Shown one piece after another: positions 17,613-27,722 of a stretch of 64,000 nucleotides of DNA. Origin of the DNA: Planctomycetota bacterium (GTDB taxonomy: Bacteria; Planctomycetota; Planctomycetia; Pirellulales; Pirellulaceae). The DNA lies in contig CAUJHS010000022.1 of the NCBI GenBank assembly GCA_963204915.1, positions 1 through 64,000 on the forward strand, in the 5' to 3' direction. A program made the translations under genes and the position numbers. The number at the start of each line of letters is the position of its first letter. Positions within the stretch are counted from its first letter, which is position 1. The notes under the pieces are model-generated. The model had not been told where the DNA came from. It saw only the letters and a program-made list of their open reading frames with translations, and did not search any database.

Positions 17613-19568
17613 ATGGCAAAGAAACGTCCTACCCGTGCGGCGCGCGTCGTCGCTCACCCTTCGGCCAGCCATTCGCTCAAAGTCGCCGCGGCGGCCCTTG
17701 ACTGCGTTCAGGCCAACGTCATCGTGGGCAATCTCGACTTCGAGATCGTTTACATGAACGATTACGCACTCCAGACGCTGCGAAATATTGCGGATCAGAT
17801 CCAACTTGCCTTTGGAGTTGCCGTGGACGACATCGTCGGATCGTCCATTCACAACTTTCACAAAAACGCCGGGGCCGTCGAAAAGATCCTCACCGCACCG
17901 GGCGCGCTGCCGCATCAGACCGCGTTCACCTTTGGCAACGTTACGTTGGAGGCTCGCATTAACGGCATTCACGGCCCGCGCGGTGAAGCGCTGGGTTATG
18001 TCGTGGGTTGGGAAGATGTCTCGTATCGGCGGCGGTTAGAACTCGATTACGCCGGCCAAATTGCCGCCCTCCAGCGTTCGCAAGCCGTGGTCGAGTTCGA
18101 ACTCGATGGCACGATCATCTCCGCCAATGAGATTTTTCTCAAGGCGATGGGCTACCGCTTGGAGGAAATCCAAGGCAAGCACCATAGCCTGTTCGTCGAC
18201 GATGCGATGCGCACTAGCTCGGAATATCGCGATCATTGGCAGCGGTTGAACCGCGGAGAGTTCATCTCGGGCGAATTTCGCCGTATCGGCAAGGGAGGGC
18301 GCGAAGTTTATATTCACGGGGTGTACAGCCCGATCCTCGATCAAGCCGGCAAACCATTCAAGATCGTCAAGTTCGCCAACGATGTGACGCAGTCGCAACT
18401 GTGCCATGCCGATTACGAAGGACAGGTCGCCGCGATCCGCCGCGTACAGGCCGTCGTGGAGTTTCAACTCAATGGCGAAATTGTCACCGCCAATGAAAAT
18501 TTTCTCAGTGCGATGGGTTACCGCCTGGATGAAATTCAAGGCAAACATCACAGCATGTTCGTCGATCCCGGCTACGCGGCCAGCGGCGAGTATCGGCAAT
18601 TCTGGCTCGACCTGGCCGCGGGTCGGCGAAAGACAGGTCGTTTCCGGCGCCTTGGCAAAGGAGGAAAGGAAGTGTGGATCCAGGGTTCGTACTTTCCGAT
18701 CCTCGACTACGCTGGCAAACCGTTCAAAGTAGTGAAGTATGCGACCGACATCACGCAGTTAATGCAAATTGAAAACGCCCTGGAAAGCACCATTCATACG
18801 CTCGCCAGTTCCGCTCAGGAGTTGACCTCGGTCAGCCAGCAGATGGCTTCCAACTCCGAGGAAACCGCCGCGCAGGCCAACGTGGTTTCAGCCGCTGCCG
18901 AGCAGGTGAGCCGCAACGTGGAAACGGTCGCCAGCGCCGCGGAAGAAATGGGCGCCAGCATTCGCGAGATCGCCAAAAACACTAACGACGCCGCGCGCGT
19001 GGCGACCTCCGCTGTCAAAGTAGCGGAAAAGACCAACGCCACGGTTTCCAAGCTCGGAGAAAGCAGCGCCGAAATTGGCAACGTCATCAAGGTCATTACC
19101 TCGATCGCCCAGCAAACGAACCTTTTAGCGCTCAACGCTACGATCGAAGCAGCGCGGGCGGGCGAAGCGGGCAAGGGCTTCGCGGTGGTCGCCAACGAAG
19201 TCAAAGAGCTGGCCAAGCAGACCGCGAAAGCCACGGAAGACATCGGCCGAAAAATCGAAGCGATCCAAACGGACACCAAAGGCGCGGTGGACGCCATTGC
19301 GCAAATCGGCGCCATCATCGGCCATATCAACGACATTCAAAGCACGATTGCCAGCGCCGTGGAAGAGCAAACGGCCACCACCGCTGAGATCGCTCGCAAT
19401 GTGGGCGAAGCCGCGTTGGGCACCCGCGAAATCGCCCAAAATGTGTCCGGCGTCGCTCAGGCCGCCCGCAGCACGACCGAAGGCGCGGCGAACACCAAAG
19501 CCTCGGCTGACGAACTGTCGCGCATGGCGGTAGAATTGCAGCGGCTGGTAACCAAGCTCCAAGAATAA
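17613..19568 (+). CDS. soluble methyl-accepting chemotaxis protein with three PAS domains
   Basis: A 651-residue receptor with no membrane segment. It has an N-terminal PAS-like region ([20 protein letters not shown]), then two closely similar PAS domains (about 155-265 and 275-390). These share [19 protein letters not shown] / [19 protein letters not shown] and evidently arose by duplication. The C-terminal half is the signalling coiled coil, with hairpin tip [20 protein letters not shown] and [15 protein letters not shown]. It probably senses an internal cue such as redox state or a small ligand via PAS. It ends in VTKLQE without a CheR-binding pentapeptide. It sits between cheW and cheY. 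Confidence 0.94.
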   Translation: MAKKRPTRAARVVAHPSASHSLKVAAAALDCVQANVIVGNLDFEIVYMNDYALQTLRNIADQIQLAFGVAVDDIVGSSIHNFHKNAGAVEKILTAPGALPHQTAFTFGNVTLEARINGIHGPRGEALGYVVGWEDVSYRRRLELDYAGQIAALQRSQAVVEFELDGTIISANEIFLKAMGYRLEEIQGKHHSLFVDDAMRTSSEYRDHWQRLNRGEFISGEFRRIGKGGREVYIHGVYSPILDQAGKPFKIVKFANDVTQSQLCHADYEGQVAAIRRVQAVVEFQLNGEIVTANENFLSAMGYRLDEIQGKHHSMFVDPGYAASGEYRQFWLDLAAGRRKTGRFRRLGKGGKEVWIQGSYFPILDYAGKPFKVVKYATDITQLMQIENALESTIHTLASSAQELTSVSQQMASNSEETAAQANVVSAAAEQVSRNVETVASAAEEMGASIREIAKNTNDAARVATSAVKVAEKTNATVSKLGESSAEIGNVIKVITSIAQQTNLLALNATIEAARAGEAGKGFAVVANEVKELAKQTAKATEDIGRKIEAIQTDTKGAVDAIAQIGAIIGHINDIQSTIASAVEEQTATTAEIARNVGEAALGTREIAQNVSGVAQAARSTTEGAANTKASADELSRMAVELQRLVTKLQE

Positions 19569-19614
19569 CGCGAAAAGATCGGGACGAAATGGCGTTGGAT
19601 CGGAGGCTTCGCGC

Positions 19615-19986
19615 ATGCAGGCATTGGTGATCGACGACTCCCGGGCCGTCCGCATGCTCGTGGGGAATATCCTCCGCGGTCAGGGGTTTCATGTTTGCGA
19701 CGCCGGTCATGGTCGCGAAGGTTTGGAAAAACTGCATGCCAATCCGGCCATCGGTCTCGTGCTGGTCGACTGGAACATGCCCGTGATGGATGGACTCGAA
19801 TTCATTCAAGCTGTGCGGCGCGAGCGCGCCTGGGACGCCGTACAAATTGTCATGGTCACCACGGAAACAGAAAGCGAGCAGGTACAGCGGGCGATGGCGG
19901 CCGGAGCGAACGAATACGTCATGAAGCCGTTCACGCCTGAGGTGCTGATCGCCAAACTTTCCTTGCTGGGAGCCTTCGAGGAATAA
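19615..19986 (+). CDS. cheY: single-domain response regulator CheY
   Basis: A 123-residue receiver with the acid pocket IDDS, phosphoacceptor Asp52 (LVDWNMPVMDG), the TTE stretch at the conserved Thr position and Lys in MKPFTPE. It is phosphorylated by CheA and acts as the diffusible output. A GGAGG ribosome-binding site lies eight bases before the ATG. Since no motility genes are in the window, the target may be a flagellar motor elsewhere or another process. Confidence 0.94.
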   Translation: MQALVIDDSRAVRMLVGNILRGQGFHVCDAGHGREGLEKLHANPAIGLVLVDWNMPVMDGLEFIQAVRRERAWDAVQIVMVTTETESEQVQRAMAAGANEYVMKPFTPEVLIAKLSLLGAFEE

Positions 19987-19990
19987 CCGT

Positions 19991-21058
19991 ATGGACAGGA
20001 TTCGCGTCCTCGTCGTGGACGATTCGTTCGTCGTGCGGCGGGTCGTCACGGAAGAACTTATGGCGCAGCCCGACATCGAGGTCGCCGGCTCGGCGGCGAC
20101 GGGACGCATCGCGCTCGAAAAAGCCGCGCAGCTCGATCCCGACATGGTGATTCTTGATATCGAAATGCCCGAAATGGACGGGCTGACGGCCTTGAGTCAC
20201 CTGCGCCGCAGTCACCCCAGGACCAAGGTGATTATGTTCAGCTCGCTAACGGAGCTCGGCGCCGCAGCCACGTTAGAAGCCTTGTCGCGCGGGGCCTCGG
20301 ATTTCTTTCCCAAGCCGTCGGGCGCCGGCGGGTTAGAGGCGTCGCGCCAGTTGATTCGCGCCGAATTGATTCCCGCCATCCGCGCTCTCGGTCAACGCCC
20401 GGATAAGCGATCTCGCCATGCGCCGCAGACAGTGGATAAACCCCCATCGGGCGCGATGCGCGCGCGGCCCGCCGGTCGGATCGATGTAGTGGCGATTGGC
20501 GCTTCGACGGGCGGCCCCAACGCGTTGATGGAGCTATTTTCGGGATTGCCTGCCGATTTCCCGGCGCCGCTGCTTGTCGTTCAGCACATGCCGCCCATGT
20601 TTACTCAAATGCTCGCGGAGCGGCTCACGAAGCACTCGAAGATTGCGACAGTCGAAGCACAATCGGGCATGGAGTTGACGCCAGGCAAGGCGTGGATCGC
20701 TCCGGGCGACTTTCATTTGGAAGTCGTTCGCGAGGGATATCGTGTGCGTACGCAGATTCACCAAGCGCCGCCGGAAAATGCGTGCCGTCCGGCGGTCGAT
20801 CCGTTGTTTCGCTCGGTTGCGCGCGTTTTTGGCGACCATTGCCTGGCCGTCGTCCTCACCGGCATGGGGCAAGACGGCCTGCGCGGCTGCGAAACCATCC
20901 GAGCGAAAGGGGGACAAATCGTCGTTCAAGATGAAGCCACGAGCATTGTGTGGGGCATGCCGGGGAACGTCGCACGCGCCGGTTTCGCCGACCAGGTGAC
21001 ACCGCTTCCCAAGCTGGCCAGCGAAATCATGCGCCGAGTGAGTAATAACCGTGGCTAA
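19991..21058 (+). CDS. cheB: chemotaxis protein-glutamate methylesterase CheB
   Basis: A 355-residue two-domain methylesterase that removes receptor methyl groups. The N-terminal receiver carries Asp56 (VILDIEMPEMDG). The C-terminal esterase has the triad Ser172 (GASTGGP), His199 (VVQHMPP) and Asp295 (GMGQDG). The start lies four bases after the cheY stop and uses a GAGGA site inside the end of cheY. The gene overlaps cheR by eight bases, so cheY-cheB-cheR are likely translated as a unit. Confidence 0.96.
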   Translation: MDRIRVLVVDDSFVVRRVVTEELMAQPDIEVAGSAATGRIALEKAAQLDPDMVILDIEMPEMDGLTALSHLRRSHPRTKVIMFSSLTELGAAATLEALSRGASDFFPKPSGAGGLEASRQLIRAELIPAIRALGQRPDKRSRHAPQTVDKPPSGAMRARPAGRIDVVAIGASTGGPNALMELFSGLPADFPAPLLVVQHMPPMFTQMLAERLTKHSKIATVEAQSGMELTPGKAWIAPGDFHLEVVREGYRVRTQIHQAPPENACRPAVDPLFRSVARVFGDHCLAVVLTGMGQDGLRGCETIRAKGGQIVVQDEATSIVWGMPGNVARAGFADQVTPLPKLASEIMRRVSNNRG

Positions 21059-21887
21059 TTGGTCCGTCACCCCAGAGAACTTTCAGTTCGTGGCGAAGCT
21101 GCTCCACGAGCAATGCGGCCTGGTGCTCGAATCGGGCAAGGAGTATCTCGTTGCTTCCCGGCTGACTCCACTCGCTCAAAAACACCAGGCCGGCAGCGTT
21201 GATCTTTGGATTGAACGCGTCCGTGACGGTCGCGTCAACAACATGGCGCCGGAAATTATCGAAGCCATGGTGACGACCGAAACGTCGTTTTTTCGCGACC
21301 TGCATCCCTTTGAAACGCTCAAGAAGTTTGTTCTTCCCGAGTTGATTGAGCGCCGCGGCGCCGAGCGGCGACTGAACATCTGGTGCGCGGCCAGCTCCAG
21401 CGGCCAAGAGCCGTATTCCGTTGCGATGCTGCTGCACGAATACTTTCCTGGTCTGAGCACGTGGCGCGTCAATCTGGCGGCGACCGACCTCTCGCACGCC
21501 ATGCTGGAGCGCGCTCGCGCCGGTCGCTACTCGCAACTGGAAGTCAATCGAGGGCTGCCGACTCCGCTGTTGCTGAAATGGTTTCGACAGGAAGGAGCCT
21601 TCTGGTGCATCGACGATCGTTTGCGAAAAGCAGTTGACTTCGCGCCGATCAACCTGACGCGACCCTGGCCATCGATGCCCATGTGGGATCTCATCTTTCT
21701 GCGTAACGTGATGATCTACTTCGACAACGAAATTAAACGTTCAATTCTCGAGCGTGTCGAGCGAGTGCTTCGCCCGGATGGCTATCTCCTCTTGGGCGGG
21801 GCCGAGACTACGCTCAATTTGAGTGACGCGTTTTACCGCGTGGAAAGTCTCCCGGCGGGGTTTTACCGAAGAAAGTCGTCGCGATGA
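21051..21887 (+). CDS. cheR: chemotaxis protein methyltransferase CheR
   Basis: A 278-residue SAM-dependent methyltransferase that adds methyl groups to receptor glutamates. The N-terminal all-helical domain precedes motif TTETSFFRD (a CheR signature), then IWCAASSSGQEPYSVAM for SAM binding, LAATDLSHAMLERARAG and DLIFLRNVMIYFD. It begins with GTG overlapping the last codons of cheB. The receptor has no pentapeptide tether at its tail, so docking must be direct. Confidence 0.96.
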   Translation: MANWSVTPENFQFVAKLLHEQCGLVLESGKEYLVASRLTPLAQKHQAGSVDLWIERVRDGRVNNMAPEIIEAMVTTETSFFRDLHPFETLKKFVLPELIERRGAERRLNIWCAASSSGQEPYSVAMLLHEYFPGLSTWRVNLAATDLSHAMLERARAGRYSQLEVNRGLPTPLLLKWFRQEGAFWCIDDRLRKAVDFAPINLTRPWPSMPMWDLIFLRNVMIYFDNEIKRSILERVERVLRPDGYLLLGGAETTLNLSDAFYRVESLPAGFYRRKSSR

Positions 21888-21909
21888 CTTCGGAGTTCAC
21901 GTCAGCACC

Positions 21910-22395
21910 ATGAGCGAATTCCATCCTGAAACCCGGTTGCCGCCCGAAGTCATCGAGGCTTTTATCTCGTCCGCGCTTATCGCCGTGCAAGAACTGGCCC
22001 ACTGCGAGGCTGTTCCCGGCGGCTTGGCGACACCCCCCCTTACTTTTCCTGGCAATTCGACGATCGCCGCCATGCGTTTACTGCGGCGTCTTCCTGGAAC
22101 GTTGACGCTTATCGTTCCGGCGGAAGTCGCCTTCCACCTTGCACGAGGCTATTTGCCCGAAGGCGCGGACCTGACCCACGACATCGTCGACGACGTCGTC
22201 GGCGAATTTGCTAACGTCATCGCCGGCCAGACGAAAACCGTGCTCAAAGGCTCCCCGTACCATTTTGCCCTATCGCTCCCCGCGGTGTCGCGCGCACCGT
22301 ACGCGCCCCAGGTTGAAGACACCGCTCTGGTGCTCATCACTCCCGCCGGTCCCCTGTGGTTGGTGGTTGTGTTACCGCCCTGCGACGGAGCGTAA
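21910..22395 (+). CDS. CheX-like chemotaxis phosphatase domain protein
   Basis: A 161-residue protein resembling the CheC/CheX family, which removes phosphate from CheY-P. The best evidence is DIVDDVVGEFANVIAGQTKTVL (about residues 92-113), matching the CheX active-site helix pattern (E..N...G). This would close the phosphorelay in a cluster lacking CheZ and CheD. The start at 21910 (MSEFHPE) follows cheR by 22 bases, although the preceding GGAG is about 14 bases away and so weak. Last gene of the chemosensory group. Confidence 0.8.
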   Translation: MSEFHPETRLPPEVIEAFISSALIAVQELAHCEAVPGGLATPPLTFPGNSTIAAMRLLRRLPGTLTLIVPAEVAFHLARGYLPEGADLTHDIVDDVVGEFANVIAGQTKTVLKGSPYHFALSLPAVSRAPYAPQVEDTALVLITPAGPLWLVVVLPPCDGA

Positions 22396-22600
22396 GCCCC
22401 CCTTTCGCGCCTCAACACAACGCTGGCGCGGCCAACCTCGGTATTTTCCGCAAAAGGTTCGCGGACTGGCGCATGTCCGCTCAAAGCGGACGAAGATCAC
22501 GAGTGCCCGCGAAGTCGCACACTTGCTCGACGCGCGTTATGCCAATACGGAGCAGGTCGTTCTGCCTTGCGACAACACGAACACGTACACGAAGGGCACG

Positions 22601-23173
22601 TTATGCACGTTGCTTGAGTTGAGCCTTGAGGCGTTTTATGACTGTAGGTGAGTTGACGGCGGAGGCCCAACGAATGAAGTCTTTCTCAGAATTGTCGCCG
22701 CCCGTGTGACAAATCCCCAGCACGACTTTTTCCAGTTCTTCCGCCGAACCGAAGATCCCTTCCTTTACCATTCGATGGATGACCGATAGCGCTATTCTCT
22801 CAAGCGTTCCATCGTATTCGGGGTAAAGCTCTTCTTCCTCAACCAGTTCCAGCAGTTTGTTCGAGATACGAAAACGCTTGTCTTCGGACTGGCGCCATCC
22901 GTCTTCTGGACCAGCCCATCGCAATGCATTCCTAGCTCGTTCGATATCGCCGTCAAAGTCATCGGAACATTCTTCAGCATGCCGCGCCAGCGACTCTTCG
23001 GTAGCGACCGCAGCCGCAATGGCGTACCCAGCCGCGCTCACTTCAAACATGAAGGAGTAGATCGTCTCGTTGGAGTGACGTTTCAGAAAAGCACGGAAGA
23101 AGGAAACGCCGTCCTTAAGAATCGCGTCCTCAATTTCTTGTAGCGTGACGTTCTCTGCATGCTTCTTTGCCAT
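22601..23173 (-). CDS. DUF4303-like protein
   Basis: A 190-residue, mostly acidic cytoplasmic protein. The region FFRAFLKRHSNETIYSFMFEVSAAGYAIAAAVATEESL resembles DUF4303, and the later WAGPEDGWRQ fits as well. This domain is found among bacterial proteins including some toxin-immunity proteins, but its role is not established. The start is supported by GGGGAG eight bases upstream. It is convergent with the chemosensory cluster. No partner toxin is apparent nearby. Confidence 0.7.
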   Translation of the reverse strand: MAKKHAENVTLQEIEDAILKDGVSFFRAFLKRHSNETIYSFMFEVSAAGYAIAAAVATEESLARHAEECSDDFDGDIERARNALRWAGPEDGWRQSEDKRFRISNKLLELVEEEELYPEYDGTLERIALSVIHRMVKEGIFGSAEELEKVVLGICHTGGDNSEKDFIRWASAVNSPTVIKRLKAQLKQRA

Positions 23174-23273
23174 TGATGAAACTCCCCGTGCGTAGTCTAA
23201 CGAGCTTACTCCTGCCGATTTTCTATCTCCTATTCGCTATCGACGGGTTCTTTTAGCAAGCGGCGCCGGCGCG

Positions 23274-24014
23274 CTAGTTTTCCAAGAAGCGTACGTGTCC
23301 GGACTTTAGCGAATAGACGCCGCCAATCAAGGCGGCGCGCTTCTGTTTCAAGGCCCGCTGCGCCTCGGGCATGGCCAGGAGTTGCCGCATCGACCAGCGC
23401 ACGTTCGCTTCTACGGCGGCGTCAATCAACGCTTGGCGCGGCTGGCTCAAGTCGAGCTGCTTCAAGCCGGGCGTGATCATTTTCACCAGCTCCGCAATGT
23501 GTTCCGGTTCATTCGCCGCGCCGCGCAGCGCATTGACCGCCGCCGTCACGGCGCCGCAGCCTTCATGTCCTAGCACCATAAACAACGGTGTGTGCAAGTG
23601 ATGCGCTGCATACTGAATGCTACCAAGCACGTCGTTCGCAATGATGTTGCCTGCAATGCGAATTATGAACAGGTCGCCGAATCCCTGGTCGAATACCAAT
23701 TCAGGAGGAACGCGCGAGTCGCTACAACAAAGCAACGTAGCGAAGGGTTGTTGCGCTTCCGTAAGACGCGACCGCCACGCACGACTCGCGTGCTGATGCT
23801 GCAAATCGTCTTGTACAAAACGCGTGTTTCCCTGCTTGAGGCGCTGCAAGGCCGAGGCGATGGCGCGCTCGGTTTCTGAGCCCGTCGCCTCCTGGGACAA
23901 TAAAGATCGAGCGGCAATTCCTAGCGACGAGACGGCCGTCGCCGCCCCCAACAACACGCTTCGCCGCGACATGTGAAGAGGCGGCAGTACGTTCCCAATT
24001 GAAGGCGATTTCAT
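23274..24014 (-). CDS. beta-class carbonic anhydrase, Tat-exported
   Basis: A 246-residue enzyme that interconverts CO2 and bicarbonate. The zinc-binding residues are visible in LLCCSDSRVPPE and LGHEGCGAVTAA. The N-terminus has twin arginines (MSRRSVLLGAATAVSS), indicating folded export through Tat. That places the enzyme in the periplasm. The start at 24014 is chosen because GGAG lies about nine bases upstream. Longer starts (24029, 24062) and a shorter one (23972, at MSRRS) exist. Likely monocistronic. Confidence 0.9.
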   Translation of the reverse strand: MKSPSIGNVLPPLHMSRRSVLLGAATAVSSLGIAARSLLSQEATGSETERAIASALQRLKQGNTRFVQDDLQHQHASRAWRSRLTEAQQPFATLLCCSDSRVPPELVFDQGFGDLFIIRIAGNIIANDVLGSIQYAAHHLHTPLFMVLGHEGCGAVTAAVNALRGAANEPEHIAELVKMITPGLKQLDLSQPRQALIDAAVEANVRWSMRQLLAMPEAQRALKQKRAALIGGVYSLKSGHVRFLEN

Positions 24015-24062
24015 ATGAGGAAACTCCATGCGTTCACCGAGCTGCACATCATGATAAACCAA

Positions 24063-24600
24063 TGAAGGCGCGCGTCATAATTGGCCTTTGGTCCTACGGG
24101 GTGAGGCAAGAAACAAATCATCTCGCGCTACCTCGGCCAAGTCGCCAAGCACAAATGCCGCCGTTCCCGCAGAAACAGCCGCGCGAGAACGCCGCGATGA
24201 ATCGGAGGTCGGCAATTAACTGGGCGTTGACGGTGACGGAGTCACCGCGAAATGCTGGCGGATTGGGCGGTTGCGGCGCTTATCCTGAAGCGGGCGAACC
24301 CTGCCGGAGATCGCCGGCCGTCTCCTAAATCCAACGAATGCCACGAATCCTCGAAGGATCGCAGGGAGGAGCAAATCGTAAGGCGCCTCAGGGACAAACT
24401 CAAAGCGGCTGTGGTCGTAATGGCACAGGGAGGCAAAGAACACAATGCAGCTTGCTGTGGGAACTGAAACGCTCCACCGTGCGGTGTTCCGTGTCGCAGT
24501 GCATCGCATCGCCGTTCGTCGAGGATGGAACGGGACGTGAGCGCATCATTGCGCAAAGGACCACGTGGGCAAAAAACATTCACGCGCGGCCTAGCTGGCG
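24063..24600. other. intergenic region without a convincing gene
   Basis: About 540 bases between the carbonic anhydrase and the molybdopterin oxidoreductase genes, both on the minus strand. It must contain the carbonic anhydrase promoter. Short frames on both strands carry no recognisable motif. Confidence 0.4.
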
Positions 24601-25905
24601 TTACGCTCTGACTTGGATGCTGATCAATTCGATGGCGGCGTGACCCGACTTGCGAAAGGGACGCGGCAACGGTTGGGCGATGCCTTTTTCATCGACGCTA
24701 CGGCACCGCAAGGTGTACTCGCCCGCGGGTAAACCCGGCAGCAACGCCGCCCAGTGAACTTTGGCCAGTCGCATCGGCCATGAGCGCGGCTGACCGGACT
24801 TGTCGAAACCGAGCGTGTCGCCGGGGATTTTGCCCTCGGGCAAGTCGCCGCCCCAAGCGCTCGGCGGCGCAAGAATCTCGGCGTCGGTCCATGGCGCCTG
24901 CGTGAAATGTCGGTCGCCCGCTGGCAAGTCGGTATCGCTGGGCGTGATCCACACCTGGACTTTCGAGAGACCCGAGATGCCGACCTGAGCGTACCCTGTG
25001 ATCGGCAACGGCTGATTTGCGGGAACCTCGCGCGGCGCCGAGAGTGTGGCGGCAAACGTCTTGAGCGGGCTGTCGAGATCGTTGTTGCCGTCAGCGTAGG
25101 TGTCGTTGGCGTACGCTAGGTTCGTCAGCACGACATGCGAGAGCCACTTGATTGACTTGAAGCCATACGCCTCAGGCACAATCACGCGCACCGGCCCACC
25201 GCGCTCGCTGTCGAGCCATTGCCCATTGAGCTTATAGCACAAGATCACCGGCGGCAGGTCGAAGGGGTCTTCCAGCACGCGGCCCACCGGAAGCGAGCTG
25301 CGAAACATCTGCTGAGGATCGTCGTTGTGATAACCGTAGTAGAAGACGCGGCGCAGGTCCTCGCGCGGCTGCGTCTGCCAAAGCACTTCGCGCAAGGGCA
25401 CGCCTTCCCACAGCCCCATGCCCAGCGGACAACCGATGTTCAGGCACGTCATTACCTTGGCGAACCGCACGGCGTGCGTCTCGGCCAATTGCAACAGACC
25501 TGCAAAGTCGAGCGCCGTATGGTCGGCCTTGGTCAACTGTCGGCCCAAGCGGGCGGGGTTGTCGGGGTCGGAAATGACTTCCAGCTTCCAGGTCTCACGT
25601 GTCAGTCCGACTTCGCGCTTCTTCTCTTCCGACAGCGAATGCGGCAGGGGCTTGCCGCGTGAGACATTGCGGAACTCCGCCGGTGGAGTAAAGAACGGCT
25701 CCAGCGACGCCAGCGCTTGTTCCAGCTCCGGCGGACGCGCCTCGGCCCTCGCAGGGAATTGCTGCCACGCAGCCAACGCCGTTCCGGCGACACCCAGACG
25801 AAGAAAGTGCCTTCGCGTAAGATACGCATGCTCGCGAAGGAAGCGAACCGTGTTGTGCATAGATGAGTCATTCTCTTCGTAGGACCGCATTCGCAAATTG
25901 GACAT
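24601..25905 (-). CDS. Tat-exported molybdopterin (sulfite oxidase-type) oxidoreductase
   Basis: A 434-residue protein. TRRHFLRLGVAG near residue 31 is a twin-arginine signal, so it is exported folded with its cofactor. The middle holds the oxidoreductase molybdopterin-binding domain: VMTCLNIGCP (probable molybdenum-ligating Cys), WEGVPLREVL and GGPVRVIVPEAYGFKSIKWL. The last third (TGYAQVGISGLSKVQVWI to YTLRCRSVDEKGIAQP) is the Mo-co dimerisation immunoglobulin-like domain. Substrate could be sulfite or an organic sulfoxide. The start at 25905 has GGAG nine bases upstream. ATG 25860 is an alternative. No cytochrome partner is adjacent. Confidence 0.88.
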   Translation of the reverse strand: MSNLRMRSYEENDSSMHNTVRFLREHAYLTRRHFLRLGVAGTALAAWQQFPARAEARPPELEQALASLEPFFTPPAEFRNVSRGKPLPHSLSEEKKREVGLTRETWKLEVISDPDNPARLGRQLTKADHTALDFAGLLQLAETHAVRFAKVMTCLNIGCPLGMGLWEGVPLREVLWQTQPREDLRRVFYYGYHNDDPQQMFRSSLPVGRVLEDPFDLPPVILCYKLNGQWLDSERGGPVRVIVPEAYGFKSIKWLSHVVLTNLAYANDTYADGNNDLDSPLKTFAATLSAPREVPANQPLPITGYAQVGISGLSKVQVWITPSDTDLPAGDRHFTQAPWTDAEILAPPSAWGGDLPEGKIPGDTLGFDKSGQPRSWPMRLAKVHWAALLPGLPAGEYTLRCRSVDEKGIAQPLPRPFRKSGHAAIELISIQVRA

Positions 25906-25990
25906 CCTCAGAAACTCCGTCCGCCAGAAGTGTGGATAACTGGCAATTAAGATACCATGTGTACATTCCCGTTATTACACGAGGTTCCCT

Positions 25991-27589
25991 ATGATTCGTC
26001 GATGCTGCCTGACGCTGTTGCTGGGGCTCATGTCCTCGGTTGCCTTGGCGGAAACGCTGCGGGGAAAGGTCGTCGATGCGGAAACGGGGGCGTCGCTTCC
26101 TTGCCGGCTCTATGTTCAAGGGGCGGACGGCGCGTGGCGGTTTGCGCGTTCCGCCGACGCCGCCGGTACGGCGATCAAGTACGATGTCCAGCGCGGGCCG
26201 AAAAGTTTTGAAAAGCATGTGACGCTCTCGGCGCATCCCTTTGAAGTTGAAGCGCCCGCGGGCATGGCGACCATCACCGTCGAGCTAGGAAAGGAGTATC
26301 ACCCGCTCACAAAAACAGTCTTGGTTTACGAAGGTACGCCGGAGATTAAGTTGCCACTGGCGCGCTGGATCACTATGCCCGCCCACGGCTGGTACTCGGG
26401 CGATACGCACATCCACCGCAAACTGGAAGACGTACCGCAGGTGATGCTGGCGGAAGATTTACACGTTGCTCTGCCGTTGACGTACTGGGTCCGCAACGCC
26501 AATGAGCCCGCGATTCGCGGCAAGCTGGCTGGCGATGTAAAGCCGGAAGTGATTACCGTCGCCAAAAATCGGTTTCTCTGGCCGGTGAATACCGAATACG
26601 AATTGTTCACCACGCGCGGCATGCCGCACACGCAGGGCGCAGTGTTCGTGCTCAACCAGCGCGGCTCGCTCGGCCTGGCCACGCCGCCGGTGCGGCCGGT
26701 CGCCGAGGCGGCCCATGCGTCGGGCGCGCTGCTCGATTTGGACAAGCACTCGTGGAACTGGTCAGCGATGATCGTGCCCGTGATGCAAGTGGACCTGTTC
26801 GAGCTGGCGAACAATCATCTTTGGCGGACCGAGTTCGCGTTCAACAATTGGACGCTCGACGTCCTCCCGCAGGACTGGGACATTGAGACCGATGGCAATG
26901 CCTACACCGAGTGGGGTTGGATGGACTGGGGCTTTAAGACCTACTACGCCTTCTTGAATTGCGGCTTTCGCATGCGCCCCACGGGCGGCACGGCAGCGGG
27001 CGTACATCCCGTGCCGGCTGGCTTCGGCCGCGTCTATGTGCACGTTGAGGGCGAGTTGACCTACCACAATTGGATCGAAGGCCTCGACGCCGGCCGCAGT
27101 TTTGTTACCACCGGTCCCATGTTGTTGGTGGAGTTCAACGGCAAGAGCGCCGGCGCCGTGTTTCAAGGGAACGATGCTCGCGAGGTTCGCATCACCGGCT
27201 CGGCCGAGAGCCGCTTGCCGCTCGACCGGATCGAGATGGTGGTGAATGGCGACGTAGTGCGCACCGTGCGGCCTGCGGATACCGCGACGAAAACCGGCGC
27301 CTTCATGACCGCCCTTGACGAAACGCTGACCTTGAACGAGTCGTCGTGGATGATCGTCCGCTGTTTCGAACGCCAGCCCGATGGCCGTATTCGTTTTGCC
27401 CACTCGGCGCCCGTCCACTGCGAGATCGACGGACCGGTGAAACCAAAACGGCGGGAAGTGGACTATTTCATTCGGCGCATGGAGCAAGAGTTAGTCCGCA
27501 ACCGCGGCGTGTTGGCGGCAGAGGAACTTGCAGAATACGAGCAGGCCCTCAACATCTACCGCAAGCTGGCCACGCACTCGCGGGATTAA
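25991..27589 (+). CDS. CehA/McbA-like metallohydrolase-domain protein, secreted
   Basis: A 532-residue exported protein (signal peptide MIRRCCLTLLLGLMSSVALA). A carboxypeptidase-regulatory-like beta domain comes first (LRGKVVDAETGASLPCRLYV). The PHP-like CehA/McbA region has GWYSGDTHIHRKLEDVPQ with the metal-binding HIH, then a later TTGPMLLVEFNG. Family members include carbaryl/carbamate hydrolases, but the substrate here is open. A GAGG site is six bases from the ATG. It is divergent from the molybdopterin gene, with an 85-bp shared promoter region. Confidence 0.75.
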   Translation: MIRRCCLTLLLGLMSSVALAETLRGKVVDAETGASLPCRLYVQGADGAWRFARSADAAGTAIKYDVQRGPKSFEKHVTLSAHPFEVEAPAGMATITVELGKEYHPLTKTVLVYEGTPEIKLPLARWITMPAHGWYSGDTHIHRKLEDVPQVMLAEDLHVALPLTYWVRNANEPAIRGKLAGDVKPEVITVAKNRFLWPVNTEYELFTTRGMPHTQGAVFVLNQRGSLGLATPPVRPVAEAAHASGALLDLDKHSWNWSAMIVPVMQVDLFELANNHLWRTEFAFNNWTLDVLPQDWDIETDGNAYTEWGWMDWGFKTYYAFLNCGFRMRPTGGTAAGVHPVPAGFGRVYVHVEGELTYHNWIEGLDAGRSFVTTGPMLLVEFNGKSAGAVFQGNDAREVRITGSAESRLPLDRIEMVVNGDVVRTVRPADTATKTGAFMTALDETLTLNESSWMIVRCFERQPDGRIRFAHSAPVHCEIDGPVKPKRREVDYFIRRMEQELVRNRGVLAAEELAEYEQALNIYRKLATHSRD

Positions 27590-27722
27590 GCTTCGAGTTG
27601 CCTTCAGGCACGCCGATGGGTGTACAGGCCGAAATCCAGTCGCAAGCATGATTGCGTTGAAGGCGATCGTTCGCCACGTGTTTGGTCGTTCGTGACGCCG
27701 ATGCGGGCATTCATCCTGCGGT

